A stretch of DNA of 13,079 bases from Natronomicrosphaera sp040876735 (GTDB taxonomy: Bacteria; Planctomycetota; Phycisphaerae; Phycisphaerales; Phycisphaeraceae). The stretch is from the NCBI GenBank assembly GCA_040876735.1, contig JBBDPC010000147.1, positions 1 to 13,079 of the forward strand. The letters are read 5' to 3'. Below, piece after piece: positions 1-5,089 of this stretch. Under the pieces are notes generated by a model. The model worked only from the letters and a program-made list of their open reading frames with translations, was not told the DNA's origin and did not search any database. Made by a program: the position numbers and the translations under genes. Positions within the stretch are counted from its first letter, which is position 1; every line of letters starts with the position of its first letter.

Positions 1-56
1 TCCCCGATCCCCGCTCCCCGATCCCCGATCCCCGATCCCCGATCCCCGATCCCCGC
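1..56. repeat. Tandem heptanucleotide array (unit TCCCCGA)
   Basis: Eight consecutive 7-bp units fill positions 1-56. Six read TCCCCGA and two (8-14 and 50-56) read TCCCCGC. The array touches the window edge and may continue upstream. It ends 3 bp before the -35 box of the rplK promoter. It codes for nothing. It is the cleanest of several 7-bp-periodic tracts in this window and resembles in form the heptanucleotide STRR repeats known from cyanobacteria, though the unit differs. Confidence 0.95.
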
Positions 57-59
57 CAC

Positions 60-89
60 TTGCCATCGCCCCCCGCCCATGGTTATACT
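60..89 (+). promoter_or_regulatory. Sigma70-type promoter of the rplKAJL operon
   Basis: A -35 box TTGCCA (60-65, five of six consensus bases) and a -10 box TATACT (84-89, five of six) are separated by 18 bp. The predicted start is near 96, giving a leader of about 95 nt before the rplK ATG. The leader contains a GC-rich stem at 117-137 (CCGGGCT against AGCCCCGG with one bulged C), which could have a role in control but ends in no T-run. It is the only convincing promoter upstream of the four ribosomal genes. Assignment is by sequence alone. Confidence 0.75.
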
Positions 90-191
90 ACCCGGCTCGT
101 TTGACTCGACCCCCCTCCGGGCTCGATCAAGCCCCGGCGTCCCCCGGTTTTCCGGTGCCCCCACCGCCACGCGAACGGCGAGGAATGTGTC

Positions 192-626
192 ATGGCCAAG
201 GCGAAGAAAGAAATTACGTCGCAGTTCAAAATCCAGGCCCCCGGCGGCTCGGCCACCCCGGCCCCGCCGATCGGCCCGGCGCTGGGCCAGCACGGGGTCA
301 ACCCCGGCCAGTTCATCCAGCAGTTCAACGAACGCACGCGGGCGCTCAACGGCAAGGTCGTCGGCTGCGTGATCACGGTCTACAAGGACCGCACGTTCGA
401 CTTCGAAATCAAGAGCCCGCCCGCCGCCGTCCTGCTCAAGGACGCCGCCGGCATCGAGAAGGGCTCCGGCGTGCCCAACAAGGACAAGGTCGGCAAGGTC
501 AGCAACGACCAGCTTCGCGCCATCGCCGAGGAAAAGGTCAAGGAACTGACCGGCCACAACGTCGACGCCATGGTCAAGACCATCGCCGGCACCGCCCGGT
601 CGATGGGCATCGAAGTCGAAGGCTGA
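192..626 (+). CDS. rplK: Large-subunit ribosomal protein L11
   Basis: 144 residues, close to the usual 141-142. L11 binds the GTPase-associated region of 23S rRNA at the base of the L7/L12 stalk and takes part in factor-dependent GTP hydrolysis. The N-terminal domain has the family pattern: a short basic start, then QFKIQAPGGSATPAPPIGPALG (given here as two joined motifs, QFKIQAPGG and PPIGPALG) and HGVNPGQFIQQFN. The C-terminal RNA-binding domain ends in TIAGTARSMGIEVEG, typical of L11. The ATG is preceded by GGCGAGGA (178-185), an acceptable Shine-Dalgarno site 6 nt away. It is first in an L11-L1-L10-L12 operon behind the promoter at 60-89. A perfect hairpin follows 4 nt after the stop. Confidence 0.98.
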   Translation: MAKAKKEITSQFKIQAPGGSATPAPPIGPALGQHGVNPGQFIQQFNERTRALNGKVVGCVITVYKDRTFDFEIKSPPAAVLLKDAAGIEKGSGVPNKDKVGKVSNDQLRAIAEEKVKELTGHNVDAMVKTIAGTARSMGIEVEG

Positions 627-630
627 AGTT

Positions 631-679
631 CCACCATGTCGGATGGTGGATGTGGGATGCCGAATGTGAAAACGTTCGG
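631..679 (+). other. Two intergenic RNA hairpins after rplK
   Basis: Hairpin 1 pairs 631-637 (CCACCAT) with 643-649 (ATGGTGG), seven perfect pairs around a 5-nt loop, starting 4 nt after the rplK stop. Hairpin 2 pairs 660-667 (CCGAATGT) with 672-679 (ACGTTCGG), eight pairs including one G.U, closed by a GAAA tetraloop of the stable GNRA class. Neither is followed by a T-run, so they are unlikely to be intrinsic terminators. Roles in mRNA processing, partial attenuation or stability are possible but not shown. They lie partly inside the 7-bp-periodic tract at 635-722. Confidence 0.6.
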
Positions 680-722
680 CCCGCAAGCGACATTCGACAT
701 GCCCGATTAGAGATTCGACATT
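635..722. repeat. Degenerate heptad tract with inverted halves, rplK-rplA spacer
   Basis: From 635 the sequence runs in 7-bp steps: GATGGTG at 642, GATGTGG at 649, GATGCCG at 656, AATGTGA at 663. After a short centre, a second set on the opposite strand reads CGACATT at 688, CGACATG at 695, CCCGATT at 702, AGAGATT at 709 and CGACATT at 716. The second set reads on the minus strand as AATGTCG-like units, so both halves carry related heptads in inverted order. The spacer 2101-2181 between rplJ and rplL has the same design. It carries no gene. Confidence 0.7.
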
Positions 723-760
723 CACCCGGCTCACCACGAGCCTCGAATCGTGGGAGATGA

Positions 761-782
761 CCCCGGCATGTAGGCCGAGGGG
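761..782 (+). promoter_or_regulatory. Hairpin just upstream of the rplA ribosome-binding site
   Basis: CCCCGGC (761-767) pairs with GCC plus GGGG (774-776 and 779-782), leaving a 6-nt ATGTAG loop and a two-base GA bulge on the 3' side. It ends 5 nt before the rplA Shine-Dalgarno AAAGGAG (788-794). L1 is known in other bacteria to repress its own operon by binding an mRNA mimic of its 23S site, so a structured element here is a candidate. I cannot match it to a known L1-box consensus from memory, so this is a suggestion only. Confidence 0.35.
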
Positions 783-800
783 ATTCGAAAGGAGTTTCGC

Positions 801-1487
801 ATGGCTGTGCATGGCAAGCGCTATCGTTCCGATCTGGACAAGACGCCCGACCGGGAGACGCCCGTGCCGCTGACCGAAGCGGTGAACCGGGTCAAGGCGT
901 TCAAGAACGTGAAATTCGACCAGTCGGTGGAAGTCGCCATCTGGCTGGGCATTGACGCCAAGCAGGCCGACCAGGCGGTGCGCGGGTCGGTGTCGTTGCC
1001 GCACGGCATCGGCAAGACCAAGCGTGTCGTGGCCTTCTGCTCGGACGACAAGGTCGCGGCGGCGAAAGAGGCCGGCGCGGTCGAGGCCGGCGGCGAAGAG
1101 CTGGTGAAGAAGATCGAAGGCGGCTGGCTGGAGTTCGACGTGGCGGTCGCGAGCCCGGACATGATGAAAGTCGTGGCCCGGCTGGGTCGTGCGTTGGGCC
1201 CCAAGGGGCTGATGCCATCGCCCAAGAGCGGCACGGTGACGCCGAACGTCATCGACGCGGTGAAAGAGTACGGGGCCGGCAAGGTCGAGTTCCGCAACGA
1301 CGCAGGCGGCAACGTCCACGCCGTGGTGGGCAAGCAGAGCTTCGAGCCGCAGCAGTTGGAAGAGAACGCGCAGGCGTTCATCGACCACATTCAGCGGATC
1401 AAGCCCGCGGCCGCGAAGGGCCACTACGTCAAGCAGATTTCGCTCTCGGGCACGATGACGCCCGGCGTGCGTGTTGAACTTCCGTAA
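801..1487 (+). CDS. rplA: Large-subunit ribosomal protein L1
   Basis: 228 residues, the normal size for bacterial L1. L1 forms the mobile L1 stalk of the 50S subunit, binds 23S rRNA helices 76-78 and moves with the E-site tRNA during translocation. In many bacteria it also represses the L11-L1 transcript. The family signature is visible around residues 130-145 as GRALGPKGLMPSPKSGTVT, and the C-terminal part has the usual GTMTPGVRVEL ending. The start is fixed by a strong Shine-Dalgarno AAAGGAG at 788-794, 6 nt before the ATG. It is second in the rplKAJL operon, 174 bp after rplK. That spacer is unusually long for this gene pair and is filled by hairpins and 7-bp-periodic sequence. Confidence 0.98.
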   Translation: MAVHGKRYRSDLDKTPDRETPVPLTEAVNRVKAFKNVKFDQSVEVAIWLGIDAKQADQAVRGSVSLPHGIGKTKRVVAFCSDDKVAAAKEAGAVEAGGEELVKKIEGGWLEFDVAVASPDMMKVVARLGRALGPKGLMPSPKSGTVTPNVIDAVKEYGAGKVEFRNDAGGNVHAVVGKQSFEPQQLEENAQAFIDHIQRIKPAAAKGHYVKQISLSGTMTPGVRVELP

Positions 1488-1503
1488 CCTCGGCAGTCGT
1501 CTT

Positions 1504-1532
1504 CCCGAATTTTCGAATCCCGAACCCCGAAC
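1504..1532. repeat. Short heptad tract, rplA-rplJ spacer
   Basis: CCCGAAC occurs twice in tandem (1519-1525 and 1526-1532), preceded by CCCGAAT (1504-1510) and an 8-bp variant TTTCGAAT (1511-1518). It occupies half of the 58-bp gap before rplJ and ends immediately upstream of the rplJ ribosome-binding region. It is the smallest member of the 7-bp-periodic tracts here and has no obvious inverted partner. Confidence 0.65.
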
Positions 1533-1545
1533 CTGAGGCATTGCC

Positions 1546-2097
1546 ATGAGCAAGCCGGTGAAGAACCTGATCGTCGACAGCTACAAGAGCCGCTTTGAAG
1601 GCGTCTCCGGCGCCGTGCTGGTGGACGTGCGCGGCATCGAGTCGAACACGAACAACCGCCTGCGCAGCGACCTGGCGCAGAAGCAGATCAAGGTCAGCGT
1701 CGTCAAGAACAGCCTGGCGAAGAAGGCGTTCGAAGACACGGACATGGCCGCGATCAACGACCTGCTCGAAGGCTCGACCGCCGTCGTCTACCCCGGCGAC
1801 GGCGAGACGACCGTGGTCAACATCGCCCGCGAGTTGATCACCTGGGCCAAGGACATCCCCAACCTCCAGTTCAAGGGCGCGTTGATGGAGGGGATGCTCT
1901 TCGGCGCCGACGAGATCGACGCGCTGAGCAAGTACCCGACGCGCGAAGAGGCGCAGGCGCAGGTGGTGCAGATTCTGCTCACGCCGGCGCAGAACCTCGC
2001 CGGCGCGGTCGCGGGCCCGGCCCGCAAGGTCGCCTCGCTGGTCAAGGCGATCGAAGAGAAGCTGGAGAAGGGCGAGACGATCGAAAAGGCGGCATAA
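1546..2097 (+). CDS. rplJ: Large-subunit ribosomal protein L10
   Basis: 183 residues, within the normal range. L10 anchors the L7/L12 dimers to the ribosome next to L11 and forms the stalk base. The N-terminal rRNA-binding domain has the family pattern: KNLIVDSYKSRF at residues 6-17, then VDVRGI, VVKNSLAKKAF around 50-62, and EGSTAVVYPGD around 75-85. The C-terminal helix (AGAVAGPARKVASLVKAIEEKLEKGE) is where L7/L12 N-terminal domains bind. The ATG follows CTGAGG (1533-1538), a weak Shine-Dalgarno site. In many bacteria the L10-L12 complex represses rplJ through a long leader. Here only 58 bp separate rplA and rplJ, so that leader type cannot fit in the gap alone. It is followed by rplL. Confidence 0.98.
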   Translation: MSKPVKNLIVDSYKSRFEGVSGAVLVDVRGIESNTNNRLRSDLAQKQIKVSVVKNSLAKKAFEDTDMAAINDLLEGSTAVVYPGDGETTVVNIARELITWAKDIPNLQFKGALMEGMLFGADEIDALSKYPTREEAQAQVVQILLTPAQNLAGAVAGPARKVASLVKAIEEKLEKGETIEKAA

Positions 2098-2100
2098 CGC

Positions 2101-2181
2101 ATGTGGGATGTGGGATGTGCCGCATGGGTGGCGCGATCTAACATCCGCGATCTGACATGCGAGATTGAACATTGAATCGCG
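2101..2181. repeat. Degenerate heptad tract with inverted halves, rplJ-rplL spacer
   Basis: ATGTGGG is repeated at 2101 and 2108 with a partial third unit at 2115. From 2133 three related 14-bp units follow (2133-2146, 2147-2160, 2161-2174). Each is two heptads of the kind GCGATCT plus AACATCC. Read on the minus strand, the second half gives GGATGTT and GCATGTC, related to the ATGTGGG units of the first half, so the tract is an imperfect inverted repeat built of heptads. CGCGAT (2132-2137) and ATCGCG (2176-2181) close the right half. It is similar in plan and partly in sequence to the tract at 635-722. No gene is present. Confidence 0.7.
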
Positions 2182-2264
2182 TCCGACTGGCCCCTCGGGG
2201 TTAAATCGCGGCACAGGGCTGCGACCTCTCGGACGGAGTTTGTTTTCAAGTAAGGACGTGAGTC

Positions 2265-2648
2265 ATGGCTGAAGTGGAAGCTGGTATCAAAGAGTTGGCC
2301 GACAAGATCGTGGGCCTGACGCTGAAGGAAGCGGTGGACCTGGGCAACTACCTCAAGGAAGAGTACGGCATCGAGCCGGCCGCCGGCGCGGTCGCCGTCG
2401 CCGCGGGCCCGGCCGCTGCGGAAGAAGCCGAAGAGAAGACCGAGTTCGACGTCGTCCTCAAGGGCGCTGGCGACAACAAGATCAAGGTCATCAAGGTCGT
2501 CCGCGAGGCGACGGGCCTGGGTCTGAAGGAAGCCAAGGACCTGGTCGACGGCGCGCCCAAGGCCGTCAAGGAAGGCATCCCCAAGGACGAGGCCGAGGCT
2601 CTGGTCGAGAAGATCAAGGAAGCCGGCGGCGACGTCGAGCTGAAGTAA
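2265..2648 (+). CDS. rplL: Large-subunit ribosomal protein L7/L12
   Basis: 127 residues, slightly longer than the usual 120-125. L7/L12 dimers form the flexible stalk that recruits the translational GTPases. Three parts are seen in order: an N-terminal dimerisation and L10-binding helix region (1-35), an Ala/Gly/Glu-rich hinge (about 38-58), and the factor-binding C-terminal domain starting at EKTEFDVVLKGAG and containing KIKVIKVVREATGLGLKEAK, the most conserved stretch. The ATG is preceded by AAGGA (2252-2256), 8 nt away. It is last in the operon and is followed by a strong terminator at 2699-2730. In many bacteria rpoB comes next, but here the next genes are convergent squalene-synthase genes. 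Confidence 0.98.
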   Translation: MAEVEAGIKELADKIVGLTLKEAVDLGNYLKEEYGIEPAAGAVAVAAGPAAAEEAEEKTEFDVVLKGAGDNKIKVIKVVREATGLGLKEAKDLVDGAPKAVKEGIPKDEAEALVEKIKEAGGDVELK

Positions 2649-2657
2649 GATCGAAGC

Positions 2658-2679
2658 GAGCGGCCGCTTGCGGCCGTTC
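2658..2679 (+). other. GC-rich hairpin after rplL
   Basis: CGGCCG at 2661-2666 pairs with CGGCCG at 2671-2676 around a CTTG loop. Three more pairs extend it outward (GAG 2658-2660 with TTC 2677-2679, one of them G.U). It starts 9 nt after the rplL stop and has no T-run. It probably protects the mRNA 3' end from exonucleases or assists the terminator 20 nt downstream. Confidence 0.5.
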
Positions 2680-2698
2680 AGGATCGAGATTGAAGAAG

Positions 2699-2730
2699 AA
2701 CCGTCTCCCGTTCGCGGGGGACGGTTTTTT
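2699..2730 (+). terminator. Intrinsic terminator of the rplKAJL operon
   Basis: CCGTCTCCCG (2701-2710) pairs with CGGGGGACGG (2715-2724) around a TTCG loop, ten pairs with one G.U, followed by six T (2725-2730). The two A before the stem can pair with the first two T. This is a textbook rho-independent terminator, and it separates the ribosomal operon from everything to the right. The last T of the T-run is also the T of the TA that abuts the 99-bp hairpin element. Confidence 0.93.
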
Positions 2731-2731
2731 A

Positions 2732-2830
2732 TTCGGCCTTGAGCCGTCAGCTTTCAGCCATTGGCCAGCGACAGGCCCAACGGACGGAACATTCTGGCTG
2801 ATGGCTGAAAGCTGACGGCTCAAGGCTGAA
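2732..2830 (+). mobile_element. 99-bp hairpin element, copy 1 (MITE-like)
   Basis: The left arm from 2732 and the right arm ending at 2830 pair over about 37 bp (2732-2768 with 2794-2830). The only imperfections are three G.T pairs (2735/2827, 2762/2800, 2763/2799). The 25-nt centre (2769-2793) contains AACGGACGGAACATT, matching the centre of copies 2 and 3. Its arm sequence differs from the other copies at many places, yet the arms still match each other. The arms have a 7-bp period (TTGAGCC-like units). The left flank is TA and the right flank is TT. It lies between the rplL terminator and the 3' end of hpnD. No protein is encoded. Confidence 0.8.
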
Positions 2831-2879
2831 TTTGCGGGGGGAGGGACCGTGCAGTTGAAGCCGCACGGCCTCGGGGGAG

Positions 2880-3830
2880 TCAGGGCGTGCGGCGGCGGCG
2901 GTAGGCGGCGGCGAGGGCGATGCGGAGCTTGGCGAAGCTGCTGAGACGGACGCGGGTGGTGAGCACCCGGCGGGGCTGCTGCGTGATGCGGTCGAGCAGG
3001 CCTTCGTAGATCTGGCACATCGCCCAGCTCGTCGGCCGGCAGTCGGGGTCGATGTGGCGTTCGAGCGTGGCGGACATCTGGTAATAGCTGCGGGCGCGTT
3101 CGATCTGGTAGACCATCAGGCGGTCGAAGTGGGCGTCGGCGCGGCCGGCGAGCAGGGCGTCGGGCGGGTAGCCGAAGCGTTCGAGTTCGTCCATGGGCAG
3201 GTAGATGCGGCCGCGCTGGGCGTCCTCGGCGACGTCGCGCAGCATGTTGGTCAACTGAAAGGCGATGCCGCGATACTCCGCCAGCTTCATCGCCTGCCTG
3301 CCGCCGTCGTGGCCCCAGACGGCGAGGCAGACGAAGCCGACGACGGAGGCGACCTTGTAGCAGTACTGGTAAAGCTCGTCGAAGCTGGCGTAGCGGTCGC
3401 GAGTGGCGTCGCAGCGCTGGCCGTCGAGCATGGCGTGGAGGTGGGCGGGGTCGATCGGGTAGTGGTGAGTGACGTGCTGGAACGCCGGCCAGACGGCGCC
3501 GGGGGGCAGGGGCGCGTCGAGCGGGGCGTCGAGCACCTGTTGCATGGTGCGGCGGTAGGCTTCGATACGAGCGAGGACGTCGTCGGCGTTGCGCTGGCGG
3601 GGGTCGGCATCGTCGGCAAGGTCGTCGCAGGCGCGCATGAAGGCGTAGATGGCGTACATGGCCGAGCGCTTGGGCTCGGGGGTGAGCTTGAGGCCGTAGT
3701 AGAAATTGCGGGCGTGCTTGCGGGTGACGCGGTGGCAATGGTCGAACGATGCACGGACGGCGGGCGTCATCGCCGCACGCGCCGGGGCCGGGGGTTGTGG
3801 GTTCGAGAGGTCGTGACTGCCTGCGTTCAT
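2880..3830 (-). CDS. hpnD: Presqualene diphosphate synthase HpnD-like
   Basis: 316 residues. It belongs to the trans-isoprenyl diphosphate synthase, head-to-head class (squalene/phytoene synthase). HpnD joins two farnesyl diphosphates into presqualene diphosphate. The HpnD type is suggested by NFYYGLKLTPEPKRSAMYAIYAF ahead of the first Asp-rich motif DDLAD (69-73). The second is in NMLRDVAEDAQRGRIYLP (DVAED, 199-203). Both bind Mg2+-diphosphate. The start at 3830 is chosen because GGAG lies 6 nt upstream. An in-frame TTG at 3908, overlapping the hpnC stop, would add 26 low-complexity residues, and an ATG at 3770 would remove 20 while keeping the domain intact. It lies 74 bp downstream of hpnC, probably in one transcript. 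Phytoene synthase is the main alternative, but the adjacent HpnC argues for squalene. Confidence 0.88.
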   Translation of the reverse strand: MNAGSHDLSNPQPPAPARAAMTPAVRASFDHCHRVTRKHARNFYYGLKLTPEPKRSAMYAIYAFMRACDDLADDADPRQRNADDVLARIEAYRRTMQQVLDAPLDAPLPPGAVWPAFQHVTHHYPIDPAHLHAMLDGQRCDATRDRYASFDELYQYCYKVASVVGFVCLAVWGHDGGRQAMKLAEYRGIAFQLTNMLRDVAEDAQRGRIYLPMDELERFGYPPDALLAGRADAHFDRLMVYQIERARSYYQMSATLERHIDPDCRPTSWAMCQIYEGLLDRITQQPRRVLTTRVRLSSFAKLRIALAAAYRRRRTP

Positions 3831-3904
3831 CCACTGCTCCGCTGCATCGGTACTACGCTCTGCCGCAAGCGGCGCTGCTGTTGTCGCGGGATTGGCGGGG
3901 AAAG

Positions 3905-4924
3905 TCAATCCGGGGCGGTTGGCGACCGGCCGAGGACGGCGAGTTTGCCCACCAGTGCGTGGAGCATCAGCTCGGCCTTGGTGAGCTTGCCCAGCGTCGG
4001 GCGGTGGCGAAGGGTTTCGTAGTTGGCGCGTTCGATGCGCCGGAGCACGCGCTCGCCGCCGAGGGTGAAGAGCTTGATGTCCAGCCGAACGTCCGGCGCG
4101 AGCAGGGGCCAGAGCGCCCGGCCCTGCTCGAACAACGGCCAGGTGCGGTCGACGAGTTCCCGGAGCGTGGCGCGGTAGGCGGGCAGTTGGGCGCGCAGCC
4201 CCGCGGTGGGCCCGGCGGTGGCGCAGGTGGGGCAGGCCTGCTGCTCGGCGGCCCGGCCGGCGTCGAGGCGGACCGCCTTGACCATCAGTTCGATGTCGGG
4301 CTGGTGCTCGCGGGCGATGGCTTCGGGAATGTAGACGCGGTCGCGTTCGAGGATGTCCCGGCGAACGTCCTGCCAGAAGTTGGCCAGTTGCAAGGCGGTG
4401 CAGGTGGCGTCGCTGAGGCGTTGGCGTTGCTCGTCACGGTGGCCGCAGAGGTAGAGCACCAGTCGGCCGACGGGGTTGGCGCTGCGCGTGCAGTAGTCGA
4501 GCAGTTGGTCCCAGCTCTGGTAGCGGGTGACGGTCTGGTCCTGGATGAAGGCGTCGATGAGGTCGTCGAAGGGTTGGCGGGGGATGTCGAAGCGTTCGAT
4601 CGTGGGTTGGAGGGCGATGTAGACCGGGTGGCGGGGCTGGCCGGCGTAGCAGCGGTCGAGTTCGTCGCGCCACCAGTGGAGCAGTTCGAGGCTGCGCTGG
4701 CGGTCGCCGGTCTCGTCGCCGAGGTCGTCGGCCCACCGGCAGAAGGCGTAGACGTGGGTGAACGGCTCGCGGAGGCGTTTGGGCAGCAGCCAGGAGACGA
4801 CGGTGAAGTTTTCGTACTGGGCGCGGGTGAGCTGCGCGGTGTAGGCGGTGGCCTGCTGGTAGGTCAGCGGTTGACAGCGGTCGGGGCCGTAGGTGTCGAG
4901 CTGGTCGAGGACGAGCGAGGGCAT
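3905..4924 (-). CDS. hpnC: Hydroxysqualene synthase HpnC-like
   Basis: 339 residues, head-to-head isoprenoid synthase family. HpnC converts presqualene diphosphate to hydroxysqualene, which HpnE (not in this window) reduces to squalene. The HpnC hallmark YENFTVVSWLLPKRLR (37-52) is present. The Asp-rich motifs are DDLGD (66-70) and DVRRD (186-190, after QLANFWQ). A CPTC pair (231-234) lies in an extra stretch of roughly 15-20 residues before the last helices, which I do not recall as usual for HpnC. The start is the ATG at 4924. It has no Shine-Dalgarno site but has TGTTACCAT, an extended -10-like box, 7 nt before it. The frame stays open upstream to an ATG inside the 99-bp element (5026), which would add 34 implausible residues. 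cinA lies upstream on the same strand. Confidence 0.88.
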   Translation of the reverse strand: MPSLVLDQLDTYGPDRCQPLTYQQATAYTAQLTRAQYENFTVVSWLLPKRLREPFTHVYAFCRWADDLGDETGDRQRSLELLHWWRDELDRCYAGQPRHPVYIALQPTIERFDIPRQPFDDLIDAFIQDQTVTRYQSWDQLLDYCTRSANPVGRLVLYLCGHRDEQRQRLSDATCTALQLANFWQDVRRDILERDRVYIPEAIAREHQPDIELMVKAVRLDAGRAAEQQACPTCATAGPTAGLRAQLPAYRATLRELVDRTWPLFEQGRALWPLLAPDVRLDIKLFTLGGERVLRRIERANYETLRHRPTLGKLTKAELMLHALVGKLAVLGRSPTAPD

Positions 4925-4931
4925 GGGGATG

Positions 4932-4940
4932 ATGGTAACA
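4932..4940 (-). promoter_or_regulatory. Possible extended -10 box for a leaderless hpnC mRNA
   Basis: On the minus strand TGTTACCAT (4940 to 4932) matches the extended -10 pattern TGnTAnnnT. Exactly 7 nt separate its TACCAT from the hpnC ATG at 4924, so transcription would start at or next to the A of the ATG. There is no Shine-Dalgarno site. No clear -35 box is visible, and the extended TG could compensate. The match is modest and rests partly on the same geometry being seen at folD, cinA and cca. Confidence 0.4.
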
Positions 4941-4950
4941 GGGGGCGCGG

Positions 4951-5079
4951 AGGCAGTGCGACTTATTGAGCTTTGAGCCGTTCGCTTTAAGCGATTAGCC
5001 AGCGATAAGCCGAACGGAGGGGGCATTCTGGCCGAAGGCTTAAAGCGAACGGCTCAAAGCTCAATAAGTCGCACTGCCT
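4951..5079. repeat. 28-bp palindrome split by the 99-bp element (filled site)
   Basis: AGGCAGTGCGACTTA at 4951-4965 and its exact complement ending at 5079 form the two halves of a palindrome. The 99-bp hairpin element and one extra TA lie between them. The uninterrupted 28-bp form is at 8976-9003. Together with the element's own arms the outer half gives 42 bp of perfect inverted repeat on each side (4951-4992 with 5038-5079). It sits 10 bp after the cinA stop and 26 bp before the hpnC start, both on the minus strand. Confidence 0.9.
4966..5064 (+). mobile_element. 99-bp hairpin element, copy 2 (MITE-like), TA-flanked
   Basis: It begins TTGAGCTTTGAGCC and ends with the complement. 27 bp pair perfectly at each end (4966-4992 with 5038-5064) and CCAG/CTGG pairs again next to the 25-nt centre. 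TA flanks both sides (4964-4965 and 5065-5066), as expected for a TA target duplication. The centre contains AGCCGAACGGAGGGGGCATT, shared exactly with copy 3. The arms run in heptads of the form TTnAGCn. All three copies have the same orientation. It has no coding capacity of its own, but on the minus strand its centre supplies an ATG (5026-5024) that opens in frame into hpnC. Confidence 0.88.
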
Positions 5080-5089
5080 TGGATGGAGG

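Noticed and set aside
1..56. CRISPR array
   Set aside because: Units are 7 bp with no spacers, so it is a plain tandem repeat. No cas gene is nearby.
1488..1545. L10 leader of the classical kink-turn type
   Set aside because: The gap is only 58 bp and filled by a heptad tract, too short for the known leader. A site inside rplA cannot be excluded.
3054..4022. Plus-strand open frame of 322 codons over hpnD/hpnC
   Set aside because: It is antisense to well-supported HpnD, with Val/Gly/Ala-rich composition typical of the reverse of a GC-rich gene and no recognisable motif.
3749..4969. Plus-strand open frame of 406 codons over hpnC
   Set aside because: Antisense shadow of HpnC, of the same biased composition, and it runs into the palindrome and element.
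2731..5079. Insertion sequence with transposase
   Set aside because: No transposase coding sequence exists here. The repeats are 99 bp and non-coding.
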